A stretch of 64,000 nt of DNA. Origin: Embiotoca jacksoni (Eukaryota > Chordata > Actinopteri > Embiotocidae). Position numbers and translations under genes: made by a program. The notes beneath the pieces are model-generated. The model ran no database searches and had not been told where the DNA came from. It worked only from the letters and a program-made list of their open reading frames with translations. The DNA is taken from the NCBI GenBank assembly GCA_022577435.1, contig JAKOON010000006.1:19685501-19749500 (forward strand), given 5' to 3'. This document shows, piece after piece, positions 37,227 to 50,087 of the stretch; the first letter of the stretch is position 1; the number at the start of each line of letters is the position of its first letter.

Positions 37227-39046
37227 CTGACTCGTACCTCACCATCTTCTTCTCTCCCATAGTTTCTTATTATTGTCTGTTGTCTCCATTCAGTTCCCTC
37301 GCTCGCGTAGTTTCTCTTCTTTCTTTTGCAGATGTCCCACCATGGAGCTGCATGTCTCTGCTCTGCGATCGTCGTCTCCACCAACAGTTCTTCTCTTCTA
37401 TCTCTATGCTGTCCTTTTCTCTCTCTGCTCTCCTCTCACCCCAACCGGTTGAGGCAGATGTTCTCCACCTCTGAGCCTGGTTCTGTCGGAGATTTCTTCC
37501 TGTTAAGAGGGAGTTTTTCCTTCCCTCTGTTGGAGGTTTTTCTCCCTTAAAGAGGAGTTTTTCCCTCCTAGCTTATGTGGGAATTGTTGAATTGTTGGGT
37601 TTCTCTGTATAATGTTGTAAAGTCTTGCTGTAAGGACTTTAATGTGTTAAGTGCCAATAAATAACCTGTGCTGTGATTTGGCGCAATGTAAATAAAGTTG
37701 AATTGAATTGAATTGAATAGTCAGCACTGTCAATCACTGTCAATTACATTTTTTGTTTGTTTGTTTGTTTGTAATTATTTCAAATCTACAGTTACCAGAA
37801 CATGCAACTCTAATTAATACCTCTACTAATTTCCTTGATTTTCTATTTACTTAAGTTCAAGGAAGCTAAACCTGTCGGTCCAAATATTGAGCTCAATGAA
37901 GAGTAGGCACATGGTGACACTACATTTACTCTATGTAATCATGTGTAACAAGAAGCAAATTATCGACACTACAGTCCCTGAAAATAAACTACTGAAAGAA
38001 AAAAGGAAATAAAAAGTATGAAACTATAGCCAATGATATCTAACAAACAACAGACCTTTAAATTTAATAAACAAAAACTATACCATAAATCTAAATCTAA
38101 TTGACACAATAACTTGAGATATTCTGCTAACTAAACATCAAATGGGACCATAAAGTTATTGATGGCGCTAAGGTAGTAAGTCATATGTGTAAAATATGAT
38201 CAAATACAGCCGCAGCAATAGCGCATCAAGCACTGAATCTCTAAAAATCATCAACCACCAACTAAACTTATCCCTGAATATCATTTTATAAAAACAAGGT
38301 GCTTGAAGCCAATGAGATGTGATTGGTGCTAAAGTGGTTGAGATGTTGGTGCTGTTTACGGAGAGGAGGGGCTGAGAGAGAGGAGGTGGTGAACGCAGGA
38401 GGAGGAAGAAGGTGAAGGGGAGATGAGGCGGGAGCCGGTGGTGTTTGGTGTAACAGTGATTCACTGCGCCTCCTCACCTCCCACTGCCACATCCTCTCTT
38501 CAACTCTCTCAATTCCCCACTTTATTTGTCATCTCTAATTCCCCTTCACGTTCGCTCTGTGCCTCCGTCACTCCGCTCTCCCGTGTCTCCCGCACGGCTC
38601 CCCGTGAAATACAAAGAGGAGGAAGTGAGGAGTGAATACTCATCTCACTTTCTTCCCCCAACACAGAGAAAATTGAAAGAAAAAGTGACAGAAGAGGAAG
38701 CGCGAGGAGCTTTTCCTTTGAATAGGATTCAGTCGTGCATATTCTAGATTCCACATGTCAGATTCGGAGATGACTTCATGAGGAGCCACAGAGGGGTGCT
38801 CACAAATGAAAAAGCACACCGTATGGTACACACAAAACTCTTCTACCACCTCCTGTAGACTATCACTGTGATACAAAAAGAGCGAGGAGAATGCTACCCA
38901 GAGGCTTCGGGGGTGTAGGCAGGGGCCAAATATTTGGGCGGAGATCAAGCGGATTCTAATTAATCAAATCAAAAGCAGACAACAGAATCAAATGTTTAGT
39001 GTATATTTAGCAGATTTCTGTCAGGTAAGAAAAGAGGCATAGACCA

Positions 39047-39200
39047 ACATTAAAGGAATAGTTCGACATTTTGGAAAGTGTGCTTGTTAGGATTAATACT
39101 GCTCTCCTGTCTCCATGGTTTGTCTTTAGCTTAGCTTAACAACTGGACGCATTCATTTAAGAAAGTATGAAGTCTGTCTTCCTCTCGAGTGTACTGTCAG
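39047..39200 (+). repeat. Fragment of a common teleost dispersed repeat
   Basis: AAAGGAATAGTTCGACATTT and then TAGCTTAGCTTAACA-CTGG match, as I recall it, a very common percomorph repeat with the opening GGAATAGTTCGACATTTTGG. Only the 5' part and a short internal block remain. Confidence 0.5.
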
Positions 39201-41221
39201 GGTGTGTCTGTGTGTTAGGGATGGGCCATTATATCATACCCAATGGTTCTACATTTTTTATTAGCGCATGTGACTATCATTCTTCCTTATTTCCCCTGTT
39301 TTTACCAGCGCCTGGTTATAATACCTAACTCCCGTTAGGTAATGCACGTAAAAGCTGTCTGCCAACTGCCATTAAACTACATAAATAGAAGAAGGACAGG
39401 TTGCTTCTAGGCCCCAGAACTATGCAAGTCAAATTGTGTAGTGCTGTGAGACAGGATGCAAACATGCAAAGATGAGTACAGCCGTAAAAAGGCTTTTTGT
39501 GGAACGTCATTAGAGTGAAGCACAGAGCAGGCGGCCCATCCACTGATCTGTAATCAATGGCCAGACGAAGTGAGGTTGATGTTGGACATGCAGAGCAAAC
39601 AACCGTGCAGTGTAGACTTTCATGCCCAGAAACCCATCTTACTTGGTAATGTTATGCAAAGAAATTGTACTTTTACTTGTGTTGTGACTTGTGCTGAGTT
39701 TCTAGGAGAGGTTGTTGTCTGAGGTTTTAGCTTTTCACTTGTCTTGCACAAGCCCCACCTTTTTTTTTTTTTTTTTACTTTGGATTCATGTTTGTATGTT
39801 GGTAAAACATGTTTGCATACATATGACATTTATATTAATTTTGATTTGCAAACAAATAGAATAAATCATCTCTGATGCATCATCTTGAGGAACTGTAGAT
39901 ACGTTTGTAAAGTATGACATTGAAACACAGACACATCAAGGTTTTCAACTGTTTTAACAATTTTCAGTTTGGCCTTTTCAAATGGTTTTGGAGTTATTGG
40001 CAAAAACATGAGAAATGTTTGTCATAGCCTGATCATCTGATCTTCTTCAGTGTCGGTGTTTGTACAGAGTTAAAACATTAAAGGGAAGTTCAGCTGGCAG
40101 ATATCTTTACAGACAAGAAAAATAACAAAACAATGATTAATTCAAAAAAGTGACTAAACTTTGTTAATGCATCACATTTTTTTGCTTTTTGAAAAACATT
40201 CTCATTTACGGCTGAACAAAATATATTAAATATAAAGAATATAAATATAAGAAAAAAAAAATGCAAAAAATAGGAGCGAGGAGGGAATTTCCAGAGAGTT
40301 TAGAAGATTGATTTAGCCCATCACCAATCCACACAGCCCACCACCAATCCATATACAAAGGCACTTACAAACAGAGTAACCGCAGGCATCGTGTGGGTGT
40401 TTTCTGCAGATTCAGGGATACCCAGGTACTTCTGAGCCAAGATTTGACTGCAGACATTATTCCAACGCGCTCAGTCGTTGCCAGTCTACTGTTGCAACCT
40501 TCCTCTCCCCTGCGAGGCTGCCTGTCAGATAATGCACAGGTTTAAAGTTCACATAGCATCTGCATGTTTTACCTGCAGCTGTAGTAAAAGGCAACACAGG
40601 TGGGAGAATTTACAGTATGTTTCAGACAGTTACTTTTGAATTTGAAATACATATGGATGCATGGCTACACAAGCACAATTCTGATGAGTCTTTAAGAAGT
40701 GCAACCAGAAAAACGTATTGATAATTGCAGAACAAAAAACATGACGCAAATTAAAGCACCTGTGAAACAACTGACCGAGAGGTCAAAGACTTTTCCAATT
40801 ATTTAGTATTACACATCAAACAAGTTGGGAGACACGAGGAGGCTGACATAGTCTGACTTTTAGCCTCAGTTTGTAGCAGAAGCTTTCTGATTAGTACATT
40901 ATATAAGTACACTTCAGTGAATGTGTAATATTAGTGAAGTGTACAGTTAATGAGATTTAAATGTTTTAGGTGTTGTCATTATTTATTAACACAAATCTTG
41001 TGAATATGTAAGACATGGGCAGCATCAAACCCCATGAATGTCTGAACATGAGGTCCAACCTGTTGTCCCTCTTCTAACAATGAAAAAGCTGAATAACAAA
41101 AGCTTAAGGCAACCAAATGTCAACCAGCAGGACAAAAACACATGCATACCCCAAAGCCATGACCCCATAACACCTTTGTCCTTTCCATCTTTGGTTTCAT
41201 CTGAATTAAAATTCCTCTCTG

Positions 41222-41223
<2 letters not shown>

Positions 41224-41296
<73 letters not shown>

Positions 41297-41315
41297 AACA
41301 AACAAACAAACAAAA
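41224..41315. repeat. Compound (CA)n-(CAAA)n microsatellite
   Basis: About 68 bp of CA followed by six AAAC units. Confidence 0.97.
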
Positions 41316-41840
41316 CACTGTGACAAACCTGGCAGGGCGACACCCATATCTGCGGCAATAAGCCAGCCAATTCGATTTGGGCAGAAGTTCAGGACTGCAA
41401 TGCATTGAATTGATGGAAGAGGGCATTTTCAGAAAACTACATTTTGTGTGTTTTCGTTCAGGCCGGCATGAGTTTCTGTGTTTACACAACTGAAAGCTTT
41501 TATGCGAGGACACGCTGATATCAGATAAGGTGGAGAGATGGCTGCTCTCCCTCACAACACTGTTTATTTGTTTTAGATTTCAGCGCCCTCCTACAACTGA
41601 AATCCCCCCTTTTCTTTTATTTTCTCTGTGCGCCCCAACTCTGCCTCAGTGGGACTCCTTAAAATGTTTTAGGACTGCACCCTTGGAGAGTTTGGAAAAG
41701 CCCCGACCGCTGGTTGATGAATGCAGTCCAAACATTTGGTTTGGAGACGTGGAGGCTGATCCAAGTGATAAACTACCACAGAGAGAGTCTACGTGCTGGG
41801 AGGAGGAATTCTCCCATTAACTACTCCTAATTTAATCACT

Positions 41841-41914
41841 GTGCGTGTGCGTGTGCGTGCGCGTGCGCGTGCGCGTGCGTGTGCGTGTGCGTGTGCGTGT
41901 GTGTGTGTGTGTGT
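41841..41914. repeat. Mixed GTGC/GT repeat
   Basis: Alternating purine-pyrimidine tract of GTGCGT, GCGT and GT units, a sequence class able to adopt Z-DNA. Confidence 0.95.
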
Positions 41915-42533
41915 ACTGGCGCTGCTGACCTGTTGAACTAATTTCACATTGAACTTGGTCAGTCTTACAATCTGGAGCTGGCAGAGGGGGGACGGGCTGT
42001 CTGTTGTCATGACAGCAGTGGGAGGAGGCTGAAGTGGAAAACTGTGTCTAGTTATCAGATTTAAATTTTCACAGCACTGGTGGATTTATACAGTGATTAT
42101 TAAAAAAAAAAAAACACAGGGGACAAAAGCATTAACAAAAACATTTTTGAAATTAGAACAAAAACACAGAGTGCAGACACACACCACATGTATTTATTAT
42201 GTAACTATTTAATTTCCTTTGCTTGGAGGGGAATGGATACTGATTTGCATTTTCCAGCTGTTTTTCACATCCTGTTTCTTTCTCTCTGTAGTTGAAAGCA
42301 TGTTTTGGTTTGTCAGTGTCAAAAGAGGACCAAACTTATAGTGATCAGTCTTTCGGGGCTTGAGGCATCGCAAACAAAATCATTAAGGATCAAACAACAC
42401 CCTTTAGAAATATATATTTATACTATATATGACCAACAACAGTGAGCTTATATGTAAATGTAACACAAGAATTAGGATTCTTCGCAGGGCACTTCCCTTA
42501 CAGTAGCACAAACATACCAGCTCAGTATCACTG

Positions 42534-42757
42534 CAAAGCGTGTAATACACCCACCCGTCCACCAGGGGAAGCGTGTCCGTGACGCACCTAGCATCGTCAA
42601 GACATCTAAAAAATGTTACGTAAACAGAGGAAGGTCACGTGCCCGAGTTCGTGTAAGTCACAAACTTTTACCAATGTTTGGGTCAGGTGACAAACTTTTT
42701 TGACAGACTTTGATACGCTTCCCTCTGGTGGACGGGCGGGTGTATTACAGGCTTTTC
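42534..42757. mobile_element. Short inverted-repeat element (MITE-like)
   Basis: Near-identical inverted arms of about 40 bp flank a 140-bp centre. The left arm core is 42541-42574 (TGTAATACACCCACCCGTCC...) and the right arm core is 42715-42749, whose complement differs by one substitution and one extra base plus minor changes at the ends. The arms extend outward through AAAGC/GCTTTT. Nothing is encoded. The family is not recognised; a folded MITE or a hairpin-forming duplication are the options. Confidence 0.65.
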
Positions 42758-45700
42758 TGTGATAATGGGTTGAACATACTGTGACTGTACATGTCCACAC
42801 GGGTCTGAACAAGCTCATGTGTCTTTTTATTTTCTTAAAGGCTCTCTATTACTTGTTCTTAGAATTGTAAAATGTATTACATGTAATATTATCAATTTGT
42901 TCCTACAACATACTCCCAGTGTTCCCAGTGGTATTGAAGAGCCACAAGCGGCGATGCAGACTACACACACCCTGAATACGACTGTAGGTGCAACACATAC
43001 ACACACGTACATGGGCAGACACACTGCGACACACACAATCTCACACTCGGCGGTTTGTGGCTTTAAATTTTTTTTTACTATGTCAGCTAAACAGTTTCAT
43101 AGGTGGAATGAAAAATGATGCAGTGCCTCTTCAAAGTCCTGAAAGTCCTTTGTTTTATAAGAACTTAAGGCGGTAAAGCTCTGCGCTCTGAGAGAAGTGA
43201 GACGTCTCATCTCAATCCCTTTTTATTCTCTTGGAGTTCAAAAAAATGATAGAAAAATAAATAACTCTCACAAGCATCTTTCCACATGGGAAAGGCTTTA
43301 GTATTGTTTCACCCTGACTACAAAGCGTCTCCTCGGTTAATTCAGCACCACACATAGTCTCTGACCAGTCTGTTGGCTTCGCCTAACAAGCACCCAGGGG
43401 GGCGGGGGGGTATCAAAACAAAACAAAGCATCTTGGGTGCAGCAGTTAGTGAGACCAACTTCCAACCAGACCATGAGAAGCTCAGCCCAATCAAAGCCTC
43501 CTGAGCTCAGGCCCTGAACTTTAGAAGTGCTTCTCTCACAGACAAATCAAACAAACTCCTAATTAAACTGAACTGAAATCCTCAAACTCATAAATTGTCT
43601 CTGGATTTCCTCAGATTCTGTTTACTACCTTCAGTTTGCAGGGGACAGATGGAGAAATGTCAACTAATTTCGAAAGGTCAGGGGGATTTCTAAGGTTATT
43701 TGAAATAAAAACCTCTCGTCTTAATGGGTTCCAGTATCAAAAAAAGAGTATCGGTATCAGGTGGAAAGGTGAGGGATAATGCACGGGCTGACATGTCCAC
43801 AAAAGGGGCGTATACATTCACACCCCCAGCCGGTAATCCTATATCCCTTTACATGCTGAAGGTCAGAAAGAGAATAGCAGGCCATGTAATTGAAAACTGA
43901 CAGCACATACAGTGTCAGGTTGAGGCGACGAGTCGTCACGCTGACACACTTTAATGTCTTCCACCTGATCGCAGGAAAACACAAAGTCCAACAGATTTAT
44001 TTTTTTCTAGCCAAGGACATACTGCAAAGATGCATCTGGTCAACATATTCCCACAATAAATACCTGCTTTAGTCATGCAAAACCAATGTGTTTCTCCGTC
44101 TTGTGACCGGAACATTACTGAGAGCTGAACGTAAGCTAAGCACTGGCATAAAACTGAAACCAGCTGAGTTTTAAAAAAGAAAATGATTCTCATAAGAAAT
44201 GTCGAGCATCAAGCAGTAACGGTCTGCTAAGATGGACGAGTTTCAGAACAATACGCTTCAGCCATAAAGTTTTACTGGCCCGATCCTTCCACTTCCAGAG
44301 TGTAAATCTCCCAGCATGTGCTGCTGACCACAGTTTCCCCTCTTGTTCCTGCTTTTTTTAATACACGATCTGCTAACTTTCTGATACGTGGTTTCTCCAT
44401 CAGCAAACAAGTGTGTTTTATTGGAAAGATTTGGAGAAGATGAACTTTCACTCCATCCTGCAGAGTCCCGAGGCACTTTGTTCACGTTATGTCTTCTTTA
44501 CGTTTCCTCCTTATTTTCCCAAAGAGTGCCAAATGCATGAATGTATCTGTAATATTTTCCAATTGTGCTCTTTTGTTACAGTTCCTAATGCATTCATAAA
44601 ACAAAAACACACTGTGTGCTTGCTCTTCTGTTCCTCCAGTGGTAATAGGGTTGACTCCTTCGTCTCTTTCAGGATGCAGGACTGTACCAAATATTTCCTC
44701 CTCTACTAGCCACACCAGATTCCCAACACTTCCCCCTTCCATCTACTATCAGTATTTTCCAGTAGTTTTTCCCTCCAACCAAACTTAAGCTGAAATAAGC
44801 TGAGGTAGGACACGTTTAATATGGTAGAACCTGCAATATTCTACCAACACAAACACTTTGACAACGTGCCAACAGGAAACGTCTCAAAGTGTTTGCTGAC
44901 AGATGTTAATGAGACTTGTGGTAATGTTAAAGTCATCAATAGAAATCGTGTTAAGCTGTTTTGAATATTTGATGCTCCTGGCTTTTACTTTTGGATGGTT
45001 GCCACAAGATATTGATGCCTGAGAGCATAATGTGACTCAACAGCATGCCAACACTGCATGTTGCAGTTGTCTGTCTAACGCTCATCTGACGGAACACCCT
45101 TATTTTAAATCAGTACCGCTGTCCGACACATGCAGCATGAATGTCTCGCGTTTTACTTGTGCTACCCTCTTGTAAACACAACCTCATGCGTTTTCCTGTC
45201 GTGCACACTCATAACAGTGATCGGGTGTTGGGCTCAGAGCCCTTCCAACATGCAGATGACCTACGACTCAATACTGTGCCTTACTGTCGACTGTACAGAA
45301 CCACATGGAGCACTTGATTTTGCTGCTGTGCTGCTAACATGCTGCTCAAGCTTTGACTTGTATGTCAACAGGGCTTATTTATACTCAAAACTACACTGCA
45401 CAAATTTGCGATGTTGACAGCTGCTTTTTTCTTTTGGCTGATCTGTTCAAAAATATATTTCATAAACATCCCAAATAAAACTTGATTTTTGTATTTTTGG
45501 GAATATTTTCTTCTAAAACTGCAACTGGCATATTTATCACTTGATACGGTATCAAAGATTCATGCTACTGAAAACTGGGGACTCGGTGCATGTGCGGAAA
45601 AACAATTTCTATCACTCATTATTTTCATGCCCGCAACGCAAGTATAATTTCAGTCTTTAGCAGCTCTGGTCTGAACGACTGCCACGCTTGATTGGAGGAA

Positions 45701-46109
45701 GTTTGAGTCATATTGGCCAAACTGTGTCGGTTCAAACTGTGATAAGTGGTATTTGAATGTATGTGATGCTTTGAGCTGTTACTTCTGGATTAATGCCCCA
45801 TGGATGGATGCCACACAGCCTTTACAGGCCTGCGTGCATCCTATGACCCAAACTTTACACTTTGGCCACCATACTTACCAGAGGCTTGTTAGATTCTTCT
45901 TTTCTTTTAAAGGTTGATTTTCTGGATAAAATCCTTCATAAATAACAAAACCTTCTAATGTGTTTTATCATTTTTTTTTGTACAGTATATTTTGAAGCTG
46001 TGACTAGTTCCCATTAGTGTATTTAAGAAAGGATATGACACCCACATATTTCTCATAACTCATGCTCAAACATGATTCGAATAGGTGCATTTCTCTCATT
46101 TCACCGTAA
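42758..46109. other. Non-coding DNA
   Basis: AT-rich; nothing recognised. Confidence 0.55.
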
Positions 46110-46310
46110 ACATCAGTTCGTCCCTCGTCTTCCCTCCGCCAGCGTCAGACGCCGGCTCTTCAGTTAGCTGAGCGCAGCACTTCTTCTCTCGTCTATTTCG
46201 CAGCTAAAATCCAGCAATTTATCTCTTCTCCTGCGAGCTTGCGGGTCGCTGGTCTGGTGAGTCAGATGTCGGGAGAAAGCCAGCGTGCTAAGTGGGTTTC
46301 AATAATGCAG
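46110..46310. other. Small GC-richer segment, possible exon or promoter
   Basis: CCGCCAGCGTCAGACGCCGG, AGCTGAGCGCAGC and CTTGCGGGTCGCTGGTCTG followed by GTGAGTCAG, a good plus-strand splice donor, stand out from AT-rich flanks. No open frame supports coding. Confidence 0.25.
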
Positions 46311-46498
46311 GCATGGTGAGGGCCTCAGAAAAAGTGTGTGCATGTGTGAAACTGTGTTGAGATACAACCCGGGCTTAGGTGTACATGAATATTGGAAAGT
46401 GGAGGGCCAGAGCTGCAGTGTGAACGTGTGCTGCCTCTGAGAGACTTGCTGCGTGCAAGGAATATTATTTCGAGTGTAGTAGGAGTGATTTAGTGCAC

Positions 46499-46523
46499 GT
46501 GTGTGTGTGTGTGTGCGTGTGTG

Positions 46524-46567
<44 letters not shown>
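46499..46567. repeat. (GT)n microsatellite with GC interruptions
   Basis: GT run interrupted twice by GTGC. Confidence 0.96.
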
Positions 46568-46574
<7 letters not shown>

Positions 46575-47154
46575 AAGTGCACAGATTGAGGTGAGAGGAT
46601 GGGAAAGGCCGGTGGAGTGCCTCCATTCCTCCGACATCATCTATAATTCAGCGCTGTAGCGGTCCGTGAGGTCTTTCTCTCGTCCCCCCCTGTTTGCTCT
46701 CTGTACTAAAGGTGGAGACAAGTGTTTCACGGGGCAGCTCACTGTCTCTCCCCATCTACCGCTGCCGCCCCTCGAGAGGCCGAGCAACTGTGAGCAGCAG
46801 CTGTGCGAGTTTCACTGAATGGAGTCATTCTGAATAAAGAGAATGTGCTGTGTAGTGGGAAACATCTCAATAGCTTTTGACTTAAACATTTAAGTGTGAT
46901 TCTGCTTCATTTCCAACCAGCGTATTTCTAACAAATGGATCTGTTGTGTCTCCATGGATTGTGTTAACTTTGCACTCACCACTTCCGTGGCAGAGATTTG
47001 GGGAAATGAGGACTCGCGCTAAACAATTTCAGGACAAAACAGCCTCCTGCAGCTTTCCAAATGAACAACTGGAAAATGTACGTGAATCATTTCAAATGCT
47101 TGATGCTGAATCAGAATTTGCCTTTTGGATTCAGTAGAAACACTTTTGATTTCC

Positions 47155-47510
47155 ACCAGTGAGGCGCACCAGAGGTTGGCTTCAAAATGCCTATGGCTCC
47201 AAAGACTCAACTTTTCTCAAGAAGTACAAAGTCAATAATTTTAAGTTATTATTCAGAAAATTCACTGATTGGTGCTCTGGGGATCCTTCTAAAAAGAATT
47301 CCATAATTATTTGGATATTAGGTCTAAAAAAAACAAACAGCAAATTTGGGGGCGTGTCTGGTTTGATTGACATGCCTGTGGTGCAGTCAGGTTTCCACTA
47401 GGTGGGTAGGCGTAGCGCTCAGGTTCTCGGTCAGATCCACCACTCATTCCTCCCAGCTCGTCCAAATATGGTCATTTCTGTCTTCAAGAAACCAAGGCTG
47501 GAGATAATCT
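47155..47510 (+). repeat. Dispersed repeat copy
   Basis: Shares several blocks in the same order with 56100-56520 and 57350-57830: a GGCT(T/C)CAAAAT start, TACAAAGTCAATA, a T(T/G)GTGCAGTCAGGTTTCCA-type block, and a TCATCCAAATATGGTCA(C/T)TTCTG block. Copies are diverged, with no terminal repeats or open frame identified. Confidence 0.6.
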
Positions 47511-49375
47511 TGTTTTGAACCATCCGTTTGTGTTCATAACCGTTTGCATTGTGAACGTTATCGTTCACATACTTGCCTCTGTACTCTGCGTTGTTCTGGA
47601 GGACGCCACCAGAGAAACAATGATACCGTTACAACATTCTCATTTGCCTGCTGCAAACAATAAATAATCACGGCAATCGAGGTCACCACGACTTTACTGA
47701 TTCCTAGATCAGTTATTTTCAGCACCCCTCCATACTGTCCATACACCGAACTTACTGATCGTGTGTATATTGCATCTTGCGTACGTGTTGCGTTAAATTT
47801 ATGAGGACGTGCACAACCAACGCTCCTGACAGACGCAGGATATGCGAGGCAGCCATCATGCGTTAGTTTAAATAAGTATATCTCTGGCCTGAGATGATAA
47901 CGGCCGAAATGCCAAACTTGAGGCATCAGCCGACTCAGCCGTGCTCTTCAGAAGTTTTGATTCAAAAAGATGCCGATGGACCTGTTACATGGGCCCAAAA
48001 CATAAAACCTTCAGTATCACAGAATACCTGGAAACTGTTGTTGAATGAGGCACCATCTTGTAATCTAGTATCCAGTTCTCAGAATTGAAAGTCAGCGTGC
48101 AGTGGGAGTTGAGACATCGTACAAATGTCACGGTGTCTGCACAGCGTTTCAACCAGCTGTTTCTATACGGAAGAATGGAAATAATTGTAATGGTTGTGCA
48201 AAGTGATTTTAGTCAGCTCAAATGTGACGGGGATACTCCTCGGTGGAGTTCTCGCTTGAGTGTAATTATGTAGACAAAGACTCGTGACAGGAATTGTTTG
48301 GCCTGCAGGGCGTTCCGAACCGAAGATATCTCATAACAAACCAAACGTCACATTTTGCATGTTTTTAGTGCTTTACGGCTTTAATTGGCAACCCAGCCTT
48401 GCTTAAAGGTCTGTTATCTCCAAGCGTTAAACAAGATAAGGGTGCCACTTGAGTGAAATTCTCAGGCTTTAAAGCTCCTTAGAAACACAACAGATATAAC
48501 ACAAGCGGTATCCCCATTACTTTGATATGTAAAATCAGTGGAGCGGTAAACACACAAATAAGAGCTGCAGCAGCGACAGCTCTAACAGCACTAATAGTAT
48601 TACGGACTCGGAGGTACACACATTTTTTTTATTTTTTTTTCCCAGCAGTGTTAGTATTGGTCTGTGCTTTGTTTTTGTACTTTTTTTGTTCTTAAGTGTA
48701 AAATCTGCACAGTGAGTGCACCTCCGGGACAACAAAAGCTCGCTCAGCTGAACTCTCCCTTTTCCTCTATTGAGGCTGATTCAGCTGTTCCCTTTGTTCA
48801 CCTCTTTCCTTCCTTTCAATCCAGCTTTCTCTCGCTGATTCTCAGCTACAACATTCTGAAACGAGCAGTTCACAAAGGCAGTCGAGACACGTTAAGATCC
48901 TGATCTCCCCGTCAGCTGCACCAAATAATTCTCTCTGTTAGTAGGTTTTTCTCTGCAGTGTCTCGGTCCTGTGTAGAAGGTGGCTCTTACTGTAATGGCA
49001 CACTGTCCTCCTCTTCCTTCTCCTACTCACGCTGCTTCCATTTAAAGGTCCAGTGCTCCTGCAGACTGCAGCAATAATGAGGCTGACTGATGCTTTTCAA
49101 AAAGATGTCAATTTGTGTCAAGCAATGATTTATTATTAAGCCTGTTATTTTTAGCAGCAGTAATAAATGGAGCTGTGGTAATAATTAGTCAGTGACAGGA
49201 GACGCTTTGATGCGGAGGTGATGATGGTTATAGAGCGCGGGTCCATTCTAGGTAGATTTTGTTATGTGATACATCTAATTATCAGACCTGAGCTTTTATA
49301 TTATTCAATACATAAAATGCTGCACAAATATCACAGCCTCACCAATGAGAAAAAAATAAAAATAAAACTTTGCAT
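47511..49375. other. Non-coding DNA
   Basis: Nothing recognised. A 122-codon minus frame (47558-47926) shows no domain. Confidence 0.55.
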
Positions 49376-49379
49376 ATGT

Positions 49380-49426
<47 letters not shown>
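49376..49426. repeat. (GT)n microsatellite
   Basis: TATGTGTGTATG lead-in and then an uninterrupted GT run. Confidence 0.96.
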
Positions 49427-49428
<2 letters not shown>

Positions 49429-49430
49429 AT

Positions 49431-49970
49431 TATTTTGTCAAGTATTTGGTAACTAGTCCATCAAAGAGTGGTAAATCATTCTAATGACTTCAAATGTCTG
49501 TTAATATTTGACCCAATTAAATTCACTTTTTTATACAAAAGTATCTGAAAAGTTTCAATGAATAAAAAAAGCAATAAATTGGGTTCCTGCGAGGCTCATA
49601 ACTGAGAAACTCAACTTCTTTAAATGTTTTGATCACATCTTCAACACCATTATTCTTTAATAATTAAAAACCCTCAGCTGTAACTTAAACTCTGCAGACT
49701 CCATTTGCTGATAAAGACCATGAGTAGCAGTTAAAAGCTCTAGAATAAGGATATTGAGCTCTGATTATTTACTAATTCCAAGGTTAATAATGAATTATTA
49801 ATTCTTAACTACATCAAAACTTGAAACAATCTGAAATACATGGCACACAAAATAAGACTTCCCATAATTCACTTGTGTAACTTTCTCAGCGAGCGTTAGC
49901 AGACTTGCATAAAGACATCCTACATATTTTAAGAGGCTGGTCATGATTGAAAAGCAGGGCACCATAAAAG
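49431..49970 (+). repeat. Duplicated module, copy 1
   Basis: The segment 49845-49960 (AATAAGACTTCCCATAATTC..., CATATTTTAAGAGGCTGGTC, ATGATTGAAAAGC) recurs diverged at 52569-52680. A shorter piece at about 49436-49470 (TTTGGTAACTAGTCCAT) recurs at about 52235. Confidence 0.75.
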
Positions 49971-50087
49971 GTTGTATTTCAGGGGTAAAGGGTGTTCGCA
50001 AAAGGCATCATGATGAAACAACTAAAATGAAGGAAGTCTGACAGCTGCTTTACGCACAGAGAACTAGATTGTAGTTTGAGGTCCTCC

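Larger units (their letters stand above)
34205..37720 (+). mobile_element. L2-like LINE retrotransposon, disabled copy
   Basis: A plus-strand non-LTR element with pieces of one polyprotein in order. An endonuclease remnant includes LLCLTETWL (34231-34431). The reverse transcriptase follows (35521-36338), with FGFRVHHSTETAL, LLDLSAAFNTIDH and the catalytic YADD at 36276-36287. The C-terminal region runs intact from 36372 to 37226. Breaks seen: frame changes near 34430 and after 36070, a stop at 35821-35823 in the N-x-RPISNL motif, and a stop at 36336-36338. The 3' end has AATAAA and a (TTGAA)n tail at about 37696-37718, as in fish L2/Maui-type elements. No ORF1 is recognised, so the 5' end is probably truncated. 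Confidence 0.88.
37721..42533. other. Non-coding DNA
   Basis: Holds the repeat fragment at 39047 and the microsatellites at 41224 and 41841. A G/A-rich stretch at 38360-38440 has no coding support. Confidence 0.55.
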
